Positions 40,127 through 49,636 of a stretch of 64,000 bases of DNA are shown one piece after another (position 1 is the first letter of the stretch; every line of letters starts with the position of its first letter). Source of the DNA: Piezodorus guildinii (lineage: Eukaryota; Arthropoda; Insecta; Hemiptera; Pentatomidae); NCBI GenBank assembly GCA_023052935.1, contig CM041298.1, forward strand, positions 1,674,001 through 1,738,000, given 5' to 3'. The notes beneath the pieces were generated by a model. The model did not search any database, was not told the origin of the DNA, and saw only the letters and a list, made by a program, of their open reading frames with translations. A program made the translations under genes and the position numbers.

Positions 40127-40918
40127 ATAAGGAAAACGTATTTTGATTGTTATACTAAAATTCATACCACATAATTTACCAAACAATTAGTATATGGCGT
40201 AAAAAACCACGAAGATAAACGCCTAATCATCATTCCTAATCTCTATTTATCATTGTTATTATAGTTGCTAATATTAGATGTGATAGTTTGAGATTGATAT
40301 TTTTTGCATGCTTTTTCATATTGACGGAAATATGGCAAAAAAATGCGTTTTCACAAAATTTTGAATTAGTAAAACTATACATCAGAGCCTAACCTAATAG
40401 TGTTGTATTTTTAGTAATTACTTGGCCAAAGCTAAAATTGTCATAAAACAGAAGGCAAAAATAAAAAGGAGCTGGAAGAGAGACCTTCTTTGCTAAATTA
40501 ATGCCTACACTTAAACATGCTAGCAGGGGTCACCTATGATGTAGTGGTAGTAAAAAGCAACTAACCTACTCACTACCTTAAAATCTAACCTATACCCTCA
40601 GAGCGACCCTCTACCCTCTTAGCGGATCGCTTGCAGTCTTAACAAGAACTGAAGAGATCAATACGAGAGAGTAGCGACAGTAGGAAGTATTGTTGCTACG
40701 AAGAACACTTGTTGCCTTCTACAAACAGTTGGCCGCCTAATGGCCTCCTTTAGTTGTCCGCTTCCTTCCTAGGTGGCGCCACTCTACCCCACACCTCTCG
40801 TTAATGAACGTGTCTTTTGCGAACGATACCTTTTATTCCTCATCAATCTCTCCAATATTTTGATACAAAATATTGCTGTTATATTAATTTTAATACTTTC
40901 AGTTACAAATGTTTGAAA
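40127..40918. other. Unassigned stretch
   Basis: No recognised element or ORF. 40600-40800 is less AT-rich (CGACAGTAGGAAGTATTG, CTAGGTGGCGCCACTC). Confidence 0.35.
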
Positions 40919-40924
40919 CATAAA

Positions 40925-41815
40925 TTGAGGGTTTGAAACAGGGTGACTCCCTTTCACCTGTTTTGTTTAATTTAGCTTTAGAATATGTCATAGAAAAGGT
41001 TATGTGTACCGAGAAAGGTTTGAATCTGGGTGATAAAATTTCGGTTTTGGGGTATGCCGATGATTTGGTACTGCTAGGTGAAGACACAGAAACCATACAA
41101 CTAAATACAAGTGTGTTGATAAAAACCGGTAAAGAAATAGGACTCGAATTAAATACCGATAAGACGAAATATATGATTAGTAGCAGACACGGTGGCGATA
41201 TTGGTGATATTGATGTATCAGGGCATACTTTTGAACACGTAGAGAAATTCAAGTATTTAGGTTCAATAATAACAAGAAAAAATGAAATCCAGGAAGAAAT
41301 AAAGTCCCGGTTAAAGCTGGGAAATGCGTGTTATTATTCAGTTGCTAAATTACTTAGCTCGCGACTTCTACTAAAATCTTAAAAGTTAGAATTTATAAAA
41401 CTATTATTCTTCCGACGGTTCTTTACGGATTTGAAACGTGGCTGCTTACTCTGAAGGATGAACAACGGCTTAAGATTTTCGAAAATAAGGTACTGCGTAA
41501 AATATTTGATCCGAAGAGAGATGAGGGGACTGTGGAGTTTAGAAGGTTGCACAGCGCGGAATTGCGGAACTTGTATCATGTGAATATAATTGAGTTGATA
41601 GCGTCTTAAAATTGTTAGGCTCGGTGATGAACGGATTCCGAGAAAGTTGGTATTCGCTGATCCGACTGGTAGGTGTCGAAAGGTAGAGGAGATGGGGGGA
41701 TTGCGTTAAAGCTGATCTCGGGAACTTGGGCTTGACCGGCGAATATTGGACGAGTCTGTGCAGGCGAAGTTTGGTGGTATCGGCATCGAACCTTCGGTTT
41801 GTCAATCATGAAAAC
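40925..41815 (+). pseudogene. RTE-b copy 1: RT palm to C-terminus, frameshifted
   Basis: KQGDSLSPVLFNLALEYVIE, VLGYADDLVLLGEDTETIQ (catalytic YADD near 41055-41066), LELNTDKTKYMI, VEKFKYLGSIITRKN, SRLKLGNACYYSVAKLLSS. A small deletion near 41375 shifts frame before VRIYKTII; later blocks (LKDEQRLKIFENKVLRKIF, then a deletion, TGEYWTSLCRRSLVVSASN) follow in other frames. Endonuclease part absent. Family resembles insect RTE-like elements. Confidence 0.85.
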
Positions 41816-41999
41816 GTAAATAAGCGTTTTAGGGCCCCCTTAGACAAAATGGCCCTGGCAAAGTTCCTCCAGATCTGTATGCACGAAATAAGTCTAGCAT
41901 TATACTAAAAGTGCTTATTTAATAATCTGTAGGTTGTCTTCTGTGAAATTGACTGAAAGAGCTTTATTTTTATAATTGTCAGATATACTGATTCTTCGC
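41816..41999. other. Unassigned stretch with a possible decayed HINE-A piece
   Basis: 41818-41885 (AAGCGTTTTAGGGCCCCC, GCCCTGGCAAAG) recalls the HINE-A block ACGTTTTAGGGTCCCC, but it is heavily diverged. Confidence 0.3.
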
Positions 42000-42187
42000 G
42001 TTTTGGGAGATACATGATTTTTTTCAGATTCAACACTTCTAATCAGAAGTTTTACAATCTATAATTTGAAGAGTTTCCCATATGACTTTTAAGTACATCT
42101 ATTGCCAGGTTTAAGCCACTCCCTTCAAATAATTAGACTTTTTGTATTATTTGTCTTGTATCCTGAGACTTCAAACGTTAAACGTAG
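42000..42187 (+). repeat. Repeat E, copy 2, left part
   Basis: AGATTCAACACTTCTAATCA to ATCCTGAGACTTCAAACG, then TA and the mariner end at 42190. Continues at 43735. Confidence 0.7.
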
Positions 42188-42189
42188 TA

Positions 42190-43077
42190 TTGGGTTGTTA
42201 TACATGAAATGTCCATTTTTATAGTTTCTGAAATACATAAAGGATTTTGCAGGTCTCTGTTGTTTTCTTCCGAATGTTTACATATTTAAAGTGAACAGTT
42301 ACTCATCCTCTACCTTTATATTATAAACATTAGCTTCCCAATCAATTACCCACTTTTTAGTATACCTCTAAATATGAACATGGAAACACGCGATTTTTGA
42401 GTAATATTTTTGTACGAGTTTAAACGGCCATTCAGCAGCTGAGGCCGCTAGAAATATTTGAAAGGCGTTTGGGGAAGGGAGTATTAATAAACGGACCATT
42501 CGCCGTTGGTTTGCTAAGTTTTCAGCTGGGGATACCGACTTGGAAAACTTGCCCCGAGGAAGACCTCCGTCCGTAACAGACGACGATGTCCTAAAACATA
42601 CAGTAGAAGGAACCCCCTACCAAACAGTTAAAGGACTCTCAGCACAAATAAATTCAAGTGCATCTACGGTTTCTATACATTTAAAGTGTATTGGGAAAGT
42701 AAAAAAGCTCGATACATGGGTACCTCATGATCTCACTGAGCGGCAGCAAGACCCCACGTTTCAAAACATACCGTGCGAAAATTGACTGGGCTACGAAGTT
42801 CTTCCGCACCCACCATATTCCTCCGACTTGTCTCCAACAGATTACCACCTGTTCAGGAATTTAGACAACTTCGTCAAAGGAAAACTTTTTGAAAATGATG
42901 ATCAAGTTAAAAAGCTCACAGTTTTTCAGTTCAGGGATAAAAAAGTTGGTGTCACGTTGGGAAAAATGTGTAGAAAAAGAAGGTAAATACTTGGAATAAA
43001 ATGATCTTGTTTTCATATCGTATTTTTAATAAAAATCCTTTACCTTGAAAACGGACATTTCATGTGACACAATTCAA
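42190..43077 (+). mobile_element. MAR1d: mariner deletion derivative, both TIRs and TA duplications present
   Basis: Left end TTGGGTTGTTATACATGAAA, right end complement TTTCATGTGACACAATTCAA; TA at 42188-42189 and 43078-43079; 888 bp. Structure: 5'UTR, helix-turn-helix coding, internal deletion, third-aspartate coding, 3'UTR. Complete mariners are about 1.3 kb. The most complete MAR1 in the window and the pre-insertion reference for MAR1f. Confidence 0.9.
42410..42985 (+). pseudogene. MAR1d transposase remnant
   Basis: Broken frames: FKRPFSS-type start region (HSAAEAARNI), TIRRWFAKFSAGDTDLEN, then the 81-codon frame with RGRPPSVTDDDVLKHTVEG and IGKVKKLDTWVPHDLTER. At GAGCGGCAGCAAGACCCC the catalytic core is deleted (out of frame here). 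Then HPPYSS (Y-S-P altered), LSPTDYHLFRNLDNFVKG and a C-terminal KLVSRWEKCVEKEGKYLE. The DD34D triad keeps only its third member. Confidence 0.85.
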
Positions 43078-43079
43078 TA

Positions 43080-43288
43080 ATATTCAGCAGTACTTATTAC
43101 TAACTTTCGTACAGCACTGAATCATAACAATGGATGATGTGCAGCACTTGAGAGAAATTATATTAAAAACTGGAAGAGGAGACAATGATTACATTAATTA
43201 GCTAATTGCTCGCTTCCCATAATTGCTTCTTTCTCCTCATGCAAATCAATTCATTTTTCCACAGCTATTTGTTTAGAGTGTAAGGGGA
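43080..43288. other. Unassigned stretch
   Basis: Contains CATTAATTAGCTAATTGC; no recognised repeat. Enclosed between two mariner copies. Confidence 0.3.
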
Positions 43289-43424
43289 GGGTGTAGGTCA
43301 GAGCATAGGCAATGTTCTCCGGGTTCTGTGTTCGAATCCTGATATGGCAGGAAAAAAAAATACATCTGTGATCCCGCCGTGGGTTGTCCCTGGGGTATGC
43401 TCCCAGGACATACACAACCTCTTT
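43289..43424 (+). mobile_element. SINE-C related fragment (decayed)
   Basis: GGTCAGAGCATAGGCAATGT, CCGGGTTCTGTGTTCGAATC, GGGTTGTCCCTGGGGTATGC. Degenerate A and B boxes. Confidence 0.5.
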
Positions 43425-43426
43425 AA

Positions 43427-43540
43427 TAATAATAATAATAATTTATTTATTTATTCTGGGACAAGTCCCTTTAGAATAATACAATATACAATAATGAGAG
43501 AATTACTGTCTTAGAGTAAAATTTAAAAACAAATATATAC
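43427..43540 (-). mobile_element. CR1/L2-like 3' end (tail fragment)
   Basis: AAT repeats, then TTATTCTGGGACAAGTCCCT then TTAGAATAATA, the minus-strand version of the terminal stem-loop. Confidence 0.7.
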
Positions 43541-43730
43541 ATTGCCTTGCAAATATTTCCAGCGGCCTCAGCAGCTGTGTGGGAAGCTAATGTTTATAAT
43601 ACAAAGGTAGAGGATTAGTAACTGTTTATTTTAAATATGTAAACATTCGGAAGAAAACAACAGAGACCTGCAAAATCCTTTATTTATTTCAGAAACTATA
43701 AAAAAGGACATTTCATGTGACACAACCCAA
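43541..43730 (-). mobile_element. MAR1e: 5' end of a mariner on the minus strand
   Basis: CATTGCCTTGCAAATATTTC (HTH coding, complement), a deletion, then GAAGCTAATGTTTATAATAC, ATGTAAACATTCGGAAGAAA and TIR ACATTTCATGTGACACAACC then CAA and TA. Together with MAR1d it brackets 43078-43540. Confidence 0.8.
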
Positions 43731-43734
43731 TAGT

Positions 43735-43908
43735 TTTATATTTTAGTAGTTTTAGATTTTAGCAAATAAATAAATTTTGACCACTGTGTGCTTGCCAATC
43801 GTGTCAAAAAATTAATTAATTTTTTTTTTTCGTATTTTTTTATTCCAAAGGTTAAATATGGACAAGTTCCAGAATTTTGTCCGCCTAAATCGGTCATATT
43901 TTCCACTG
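43735..43908 (+). repeat. Repeat E, copy 2, right part
   Basis: TTTAGATTTTAGCAAATAAA to AAATCGGTCATATTTTCCAC. Adjacent to the MAR1e TA. Confidence 0.7.
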
Positions 43909-44330
43909 TGCACCGCCAGGATGTTTTTCAGACTACAAATGTGGTTACGATTAGTTTTATTGTTAGTTTACCGATGCTCTTCACTCAGCTTCTTGAAGAC
44001 TCGGTCAGCGCACATTTAGATGCGACGCGACGTTCAATGTCGGGTGTAACTTGCGATAAATGGACCATTCGTAGTCTGGAGGAGACCGATATGGCCTTAC
44101 TGAGGAGAACCGGCAGCGACAAATAAAGCCATCTTGTGCCTACTCGTTGCGGAGTAGTAACTAGTTACTTGTTATTAGGCGATTTGTATTCGCAAAGCGA
44201 ATCCAGTAGTTGTACATCCACTCCTCTCTATATTAATCAGTATTAATAGAATATAAAATACTTGATAGACAATTTGTGTTCGCAATCAACTGAATTATTA
44301 TCCATTTTAAATATCGCAACAGGGATCACC
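43909..44330. other. Unassigned stretch with an open frame
   Basis: The frame 43788-44126 continues past repeat E as ISFIVSLPMLFTQLLEDSVS, SAHLDATRRSMSGVTC and DKWTIRSLEETDMALLRRTG before TAA at 44124. Base composition here is less AT-rich. No domain recognised and the N-terminal part is repeat sequence, so a gene is unlikely but cannot be excluded. Confidence 0.25.
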
Positions 44331-44378
44331 TGTAACATAGTCGCTAACATAACAGCCTTCTGTGCCAAAGGTCACGGG
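44331..44378 (+). mobile_element. SINE-B head fused to RTE-b copy 2
   Basis: GGATCACCTGTAACATAGTC, CCAAAGGTCACGGGTTCGAA, CCCG then continues as RTE-b sequence; the joint lies at the GGTTCGA shared by both. Confidence 0.6.
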
Positions 44379-45195
44379 TTCGAACCCGATACTGAATACT
44401 TCCTACACAGATTCGTCCAATGATCACCGTTCAAGTCTTAACACAATCCTCCCATCGAAGCTTCGGCCTATCTACGGTTCAGCAAATTCCAAGTTTTTAG
44501 CAATCTTTGAGTCTCCGTGATGCAATCAGCTCAATTATATTCACAGGATACAAGTTCCGCAATTCTGCGTTGTGCAACCTTCTAAACTCCCCAGTGGCCT
44601 CATCTCTCTTTGGATCTAATATTTTACGTAGTACCTTATTTTCGAAAACCTTAAGACGTTGTTGATCCTTTAAAGTAAGCGGCCTCGTTTCACATCCGTA
44701 AAGGATCGTAGGAAGAATAATAGTTTTATAAATTCTAACCTTTAAGTTTTTAGACAGAAGCCGCGAACTAAGTAACTTAGCAACTCGAATAATAACACGT
44801 ATTTCCCGCCTTTAACCGGGACATTATTTCCTCCTGGATTTGATTTTTTCTAGTTATTGAACCTAAATACTTAAATTTCTCTACGTGTTCAAAGGTATGC
44901 CCTGATATATCAAGATCGCCACCGATTCTGCTACATATCATATATTTTGTCTTATCGGTATTTAATTCGAGTCCTATTTCTTTACCGTTTTTTATCAACA
45001 TACTTGTATTTAGTTGTATGGTTTCCGTGTCTTCGCCTAGCAGTACCAGATCATCGTCATACCCCAAAACCGGATCTTGTCACCCATATTTAAGCCTTTC
45101 TTGGTACACATCACCTTTTCTATGACATATTCTAAAGCTATATTAAACAAAACAGGTGAAAGGGAGTCACCCTGTTTTAAACCCGATGACACCTC
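44368..45195 (-). pseudogene. RTE-b copy 2 (minus), truncated and frameshifted
   Basis: Minus strand: KQGDSLSPVLFNIALEYVIE, GYDDDLVLLGEDTETIQLNT (YADD mutated to YDDD), LELNTDKTKYMICSR, SRLKAGNTCYY, then RLLSKNLKVRIYKTIILPTI and RDEATGEFRRLHNAELRNLYP, ending near the family tail. The 96-codon frame at 45067-44777 is one part. Confidence 0.85.
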
Positions 45196-45229
45196 AAATC
45201 TCTCGGAGTAACTATGACCGATTCTAAGT

Positions 45230-45335
45230 TTTTAATGAGATTTTAATTTTAGGATTTTTTAATGAGAGCAAAAAATTCTTGGTTATACCGCCCTTTGGAG
45301 AGGACGTAAAAAAGTGGTTCCGAGCCGATGATTTC
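45230..45335 (+). mobile_element. SINE-B body fragment (decayed)
   Basis: TAGGATTTTTTAATGAGAGC, CCGCCCTTTGGAGAGGACG, GTGGTTCCGAGCC. Confidence 0.55.
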
Positions 45336-45344
45336 CATATTATA

Positions 45345-45470
45345 TGTGTAGATTGTTATTCTTAAGGTGAGAAAAAACAAATTGGCTAAAATGACATTTT
45401 TGCTCTTTTCAGCTTCAGTTAGTTATCAAATTTATTCAACTTGAATATTAAGCCTGTTTCTTATCAATAC
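45345..45470 (-). mobile_element. HINE-A fragment (decayed)
   Basis: CTCTTTTCAGCTTCAGTTAG, TTATCAAATTTATTCAACTT, GCCTGTTTCTTATCAATAC recall the central block; ends absent. Confidence 0.45.
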
Positions 45471-45474
45471 TAAT

Positions 45475-45830
45475 ACCTTTAGCCGAGTGGCTAGCATAAT
45501 AGCCTTCTATGCCAATGGTCACGGGTTCAAACCCACAGGTGGTCTCAGGATTTTTTAATGGGAGTGAAAAATCCCTAGTAATACCGTTCTTTGGAAGGTA
45601 ATAAAAAGGTAGTCTCGAGGCTTTGCAATGTCAGGCACTCGGGAAGATCCCTATCGGATGAGACGTAATAAGGTTGTCCTGAGCCTGTGCGATGTCAGTT
45701 ACTCGTTAAAGATCCCTATCCTAATAAAACCTGGATAGACAAAATTTAGGACTCCCACTGTAGCATCGTCCGATTAGCCACAGCAGCATAAAGTGACGTT
45801 GAATGAACAAACAACAACAATAAACATACA
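45475..45830 (+). mobile_element. SINE-B copy 6 with internal duplication
   Basis: CGAGTGGCTAGCATAATAGC, GGTCACGGGTTCAAACCC, then the central segment occurs twice: CGAGGCTTTGCAATGTCAGG followed by GATCCCTATC, and again GAGCCTGTGCGATGTCAGTT followed by GATCCCTATCC. Ends GTGACGTTGAATGAACAAAC. Confidence 0.75.
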
Positions 45831-45899
45831 ACTAGATAGTCCTGAGGAAATATCAGGATAAAGCTGCTACCTTATAATTTTGGTATTTACATTATTAAT

Positions 45900-46510
45900 A
45901 AATAATAATAGGCTTAACGAAGCCGAAGGTTCGATGCCGATACCACCAAACTCCGCCTGCACAGACTCGTCCAATGTTCACCTTTCAAGCTCAAGCCTTC
46001 GAGATCAGCCTTAACGCAATCTTCCCATCGACGCTTCGGCCTAGCTTTCGGACGCCTATCAGTCGAATCAGCGAATACCAACTTTCTCGGAATCCGCTCC
46101 TCAACGGGCCCAACAACTTTACACGCCCATTCGAGTCTTCGCGATGCTATCAACGCAATTATATTCACAGGATACAAGCTCCGCAATTCCGCGTTGTGCA
46201 ACCTTCTAAACTCCCCAGTGGCTTCATCTCTCTTCGGACCAAATATTTTACGCAGAACCTTATTTTCGAAAACCTTAAGCCGTTGTCCATTCTTCAAAGT
46301 AACCGGCCACAAATCACATCCGTAAAGAACCGTCGGAAGAATAATAGTTTTATAAATTCTAACCTTAAAGTTTTTAGATAGAAGCCGCGAACTAAGTAAC
46401 TGAACAATAACACGCATTTCCCACCTTTAACCGGGACTTTATTTCTTCCTGGATTTCATTTTTCTTGTTATCATTGAACCTAAATACTTGAATTTCTCTA
46501 CGTGTTCACA
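45900..46510 (-). pseudogene. RTE-b copy 3 (minus), C-terminal part with tail
   Basis: 167-codon minus-strand frame: LLSSRLLSKNFKVRIYKTII, LYGCDLWPVTLKNGQRLKVF, RKIFGPKRDEATGEFRRLHN, SRRLEWACKVVGPVEERIPR, GRPKRRWEDCVKADLEGL-type ending, EHWTSLCRRSLVVSASNLRL. Its 3' end carries GAACCTTCGGCTTCGTTAAG and ATTATT tail (about 45885-45910). The best-kept C-terminus of the family; no catalytic part. Confidence 0.85.
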
Positions 46511-46737
46511 AACATTAAATAATTTGCAGCGTATTTGTGTTACATCGTAGATTAAATTTATTTGTTTCTAAATGATGCGCTAGGAAGGTGTTTTGATTTA
46601 ATGTCTCTACAGCCCCTCTCTATCATGGGATTATTAAAACTATAAATTTTATGATGTTAGAGTAGCTCATTAATACCTTTAATTAAACTCATAAATAGTG
46701 GATTTATTGTTTCACTTCCTATCTCAGGTATGGAATA
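46511..46737. other. Unassigned stretch
   Basis: AT-rich, no recognised repeat. Confidence 0.3.
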
Positions 46738-46800
46738 TTTTTACTTTCACTTGCCTATGTATGAAATATATTGTAAGGGAAGTTTTGTAATAGTAATCAA
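46738..46800 (+). mobile_element. HINE-A end fragment (copy 18a)
   Basis: TTTACTTTCACTTGCCTATG, TATGAAATATATTGTAAGGG: the long hairpin variant only. Confidence 0.6.
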
Positions 46801-46840
46801 AGCAAACGTAATCAATACGTCTCTGTAATCTAGCTCGAAA

Positions 46841-47010
46841 ATAATCTGGTGCGAGGAACACACGACTTTCACTTACCTCTTTTGTTAAAATAAATTTTAA
46901 AATATTTAATTACATTTACAGATAAAAATAAATTGTTAAAGAATTAATTAAATTGAATTTCAATTGAAACACTTCTTTTGTTAAATAATCTACTATATTT
47001 TTATCAAACA
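46841..47010 (-). mobile_element. HINE-A fragment (copy 18b)
   Basis: ATAATCTGGTGCGAGGAACA, ACTTTCACTTACCTC, AATTGTTAAAGAATTAATTA. Faces copy 18c. Confidence 0.75.
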
Positions 47011-47338
47011 GATAAATGTGCAAGTCGGGTGAATTCGATATCCAACTAAAAACTAAAAGGAGAAAAGAGCAAACATATTTTTTTTAATGCAATTTTTGTG
47101 TTTGTAAAAGTTAACGGAGAGTGATGAAAAGCCGATAAAACAAACTGACTGTCGTAGATAATAATATAATTGATTATTTAATAAACACATGTTTCTATTG
47201 AAACTTAATTTAATTCTTTCTTTAACAATTTATTTCTTTAACAATTTATTTTCATCTCTAAATGTATTTAAAAATTCTAAAATTGATTTTAACAACGAGA
47301 GTAAGTGAAAGTCGTGTATTGAGCGTAGCAGATTTTTT
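47011..47338 (+). mobile_element. HINE-A fragment (copy 18c), inverted to 18b
   Basis: AAATGTGCAAGTCGGGTGAA, GAGTGATGAAAAGCCGATAA, GAGAGTAAGTGAAAGTCGTG then GCAGATTTTTT. With 18b it forms an inverted pair. Confidence 0.75.
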
Positions 47339-47339
47339 A

Positions 47340-47755
47340 TTTTCATTTGATTATCTTTTTTTTAAATTATTTAGCTCGCGGCTTCTGTCTAAAAACTTAA
47401 AGGTTAGAATTTATAAAACTATTATTCGTCCGACGGTCCTTTACGAATGTGAAACGAGACCGCTTATTTTGAAGGATGAACAACGGCTTAAGGTTTACGA
47501 AAATAAGGTACTGCGTAAAATATTTGGTCCTAAGAGAGATGAGGCCACTGGGGAGTTTAGAAGGTTGCACAACGCAGAATTGCGGAACTTGTATACTGTG
47601 AATATAATTGAGTGGATAGCATCGCGGAGGCTCAAATGGGCGAGTAAAGTTGTTGAGATCGGATTCCGAGAACGTTGGTACTCGCTGATCCGACTGGTAG
47701 GCGTCCGAAAGGTTGGATTTGGTGGTATCGGTATCGAACCTGCGGGTTCGCTAGG
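47340..47755 (+). pseudogene. RTE-b copy 4, C-terminal part
   Basis: In one frame: KLFSSRLLSKNLKVRIYKTI, IRPTVLYECETRPLILKDEQ, RLKVYENKVLRKIFGPKRDE, ATGEFRRLHNAELRNLYTVN, SRRLKWASKVV. A deletion then joins GFRERWYSLIRLVGV (another frame of RIPRKLVFADP) to the terminal hairpin GAACCTGCGGGTTCG and TTATTATTATT tail. The 207-codon frame is partly HINE-A sequence at its start. Confidence 0.85.
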
Positions 47756-47819
47756 CCTGTTATTATTATTACCTTATTTTATATTTAATTATTATTTTAA
47801 ACTATTGTTTTATTTTTAT

Positions 47820-47937
47820 TTTACACGTTCTATTCTTACTCTAAGGCAAGAATTCCACAATTTATTGTATTTTTTATTATTCTGAAGAAATTTATTTGTC
47901 TAAGAATAAATAAATAAATTATTATTATTGTTAAACC
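47820..47937 (+). mobile_element. CR1/L2-like 3' end (decayed stem-loop)
   Basis: TTATTCTGAAGAAATTTATT then TGTCTAAGAATAAATAAA and ATT tail; inner stem mutated. Confidence 0.55.
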
Positions 47938-48050
47938 AGGTAAATATTTAAGTTCTTCATTCTACAGACCAATCAGCCTCCTTTACATATAATCTAAAAT
48001 ATTCTACAAAAATATTATACACAAGACATGTTCAACTCCGTTATATTTAT
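47935..48050 (+). mobile_element. Jockey-type RT fragment (J2-like)
   Basis: KPGKYLSSSFYRPISLL then a stop and SKIFYKNI, matching the KPGKPSNNTSSYRPISLLPILSKIF block. Confidence 0.6.
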
Positions 48051-48057
48051 TTAATTT

Positions 48058-48110
48058 TATCAAGTGAAAGTAGTGTGTTGTTCGCACTAGATTTTTTTTT
48101 TTTTTTTTTT
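48058..48110 (+). mobile_element. HINE-A terminal remnant
   Basis: AAGTGAAAGTAGTGTGTTGT then TCGCACTAGATTTTTT, followed by a T run. Confidence 0.6.
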
Positions 48111-48124
48111 TATGAAATATACTA

Positions 48125-48400
48125 TACACCCTACACTATCCATAACAGTATTCCAACTTGATCTAATCTTGAGAATCGAGGCTGTTTTTCTATTTCCTCT
48201 CGTGTCTTTTTCTTATCTGCATTTATTTTGTAAGGCGATAAATTTTCTTAGTCTTATTGGTATCTCGGAAAATTTCTGTTGTTTTCTTCGGACGACTATA
48301 TCATCTGCGAGGATCGTATGTGCCAGCAGATTTCTATTCTTTCTCCATGTTGTTCGTTATACTGTTGTGGTCAATGGTCTGGGGTTTAGAGGTGTATTTC
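48125..48400 (-). pseudogene. Possible RT fragment (RTE-like)
   Basis: Minus strand reads LAHTILADDIVVRRKQQ, then FIALQNKCR, resembling the palm motif (xADDIV) and the following helix. The 131-codon plus-strand frame over the same bases is taken to be its shadow. Short match, so uncertain. Confidence 0.4.
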
Positions 48401-48689
48401 ATTTCCGTTTTGCAAAAATAATTACGCAAGTTCGATTTTATCTTTCTTATTATATATTATGTTATTTAATCAATTTTGGTAATCTTTGTACTACGTGCAA
48501 TCAATAATCTCTTACCTTCTTCATCTCCTTGATGTACTTTTAAATTACACTTTCGTATCTACGAAATAAATAATTAGAACAATTGTTACGAACGTGAAAA
48601 GTTTCGGAACTTACTCAGTCCAAAAACCCAAGTCGTGTGATAAGATTACTAATGTAGTTTTATAATACACCGTAGGAAAGCTGAAGTTG
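48401..48689. other. Short unassigned stretch
   Basis: AT-rich; 48595-48650 faintly recalls HINE-A (AACGTGAAAAGTTTCGG, CCAAAAACCCAAGTCG). Confidence 0.3.
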
Positions 48690-48830
48690 TGCGTTGTTGA
48701 AAATCGATTAAAGAATTTTAAATACAGTTAAAGATGAAAATGAGTGAATATAAAAGAGAATTGATTAAATTAGATTTCTATTATAACACGTGTTTTATTA
48801 AAAAATATATTATATTATTTTCCAGCGTTG
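48690..48830 (-). mobile_element. HINE-A fragment (copy 20)
   Basis: TTAAAGAATTTTAAATACAG, AACACGTGTTTTATTAAAAA. Confidence 0.65.
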
Positions 48831-48839
48831 CCTAACACC

Positions 48840-49130
48840 AACTTGTGTTACCTTTAGCATGGTGGTTAGCATAACACCCTACTATGCCAAAGGTCCCGGG
48901 TTCGAACCCGCAGGTGGCCCTAGGATTTTTTAATGGGAGTAAAAAATCCTTAGTTATGCCGTCCTTCGGAGGGACGTTAAAAGGTGGTCCCGAGCCTGTG
49001 CGATGTCAGGTACTCGTTAAAGATCCCTATCCTAATAAAACTTGGATAGGCGAAATTTAGGACTCCCACTGTAGCATCGTCCGATTAGCCATAGTAGCAT
49101 AAAGTGACGTTAAATAAATAATAATTAGTT
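48840..49130 (+). mobile_element. SINE-B copy 7 (complete, with TSD)
   Basis: ACTTGTGTTACCTTTAGCAT, GGTGGTTAGCATAACAC, CGGGTTCGAACCCGCAGG, full body, TAAATAAATAATAATT tail. Flanked by CCTAACACC (48831-48839 and 49131-49139); the following bases AACT and TACT nearly extend the match. Confidence 0.85.
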
Positions 49131-49139
49131 CCTAACACC

Positions 49140-49225
49140 TACTCTAAATGGTTTGAAAAAACTTTTATTAGTCCTAAAAATGATCCTACTAATATTAATC
49201 CTAATAATGAGCCTTTTATTATAGA
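49140..49225 (+). pseudogene. Gag-like ORF1 C-terminal fragment, left part
   Basis: Reads TYSKWFEKTFISPKNDPTNI, NPNNEPFII in one frame up to the J1c insertion point. Continues at 49637. Composition and ending resemble the C-terminal tail of Jockey-type ORF1 proteins; the source family is unknown. Confidence 0.5.
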
Positions 49226-49627
49226 CTCTACTGGCTAAGACCAGTGATGCGGCTGAGAGAGAGGTGCTGGGATCTCTTGGATTCCGCTTTTTTCCTCCAC
49301 AAGTGGAGGGAAAAGTACAGTCTGGGGTCCCCTTAGCAGTTTTATATATTATATATAGTTACCATTTTTTGTATGATGTTTATTTATTTGCCAAGTTTGT
49401 ATTTATCTCAATTATAGGTTGTTGTTTGTTTTTATTTTATTTTATTTTTTGTTTTTTTTTATTTTATTGTACATATAATTGATTTTTTTTTTCTATTTTA
49501 TGTAATTTGACTTTATCATTATTTTCTGTATATATTTTATGAATGTGGTCCTATATCTCTATTACTATTGTTCATTCTGAAACGGATTTTAATATTTCTC
49601 AATAAATAAATATTTTAAAAAAATTTC
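49226..49627 (+). mobile_element. J1c: 5'-truncated J1 tail (long 3'UTR type) with TSD
   Basis: GACCAGTGATGCGGCTGAGA, TTCCTCCACAAGTGGAGGGA (strong hairpin), CAGTCTGGGGTCCCC and an AATAAATAAATATTTT tail. Target duplication TATTATAGA (49217-49225 and 49628-49636). About 0.4 kb; no coding part. Confidence 0.85.
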
Positions 49628-49636
49628 TATTATAGA

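Noticed and set aside
48112..48507. 131-codon plus-strand ORF as a membrane protein gene
   Set aside because: Aromatic/leucine-rich reading of AT-rich DNA; the minus strand carries an RT-like palm motif, so it is more likely a shadow.
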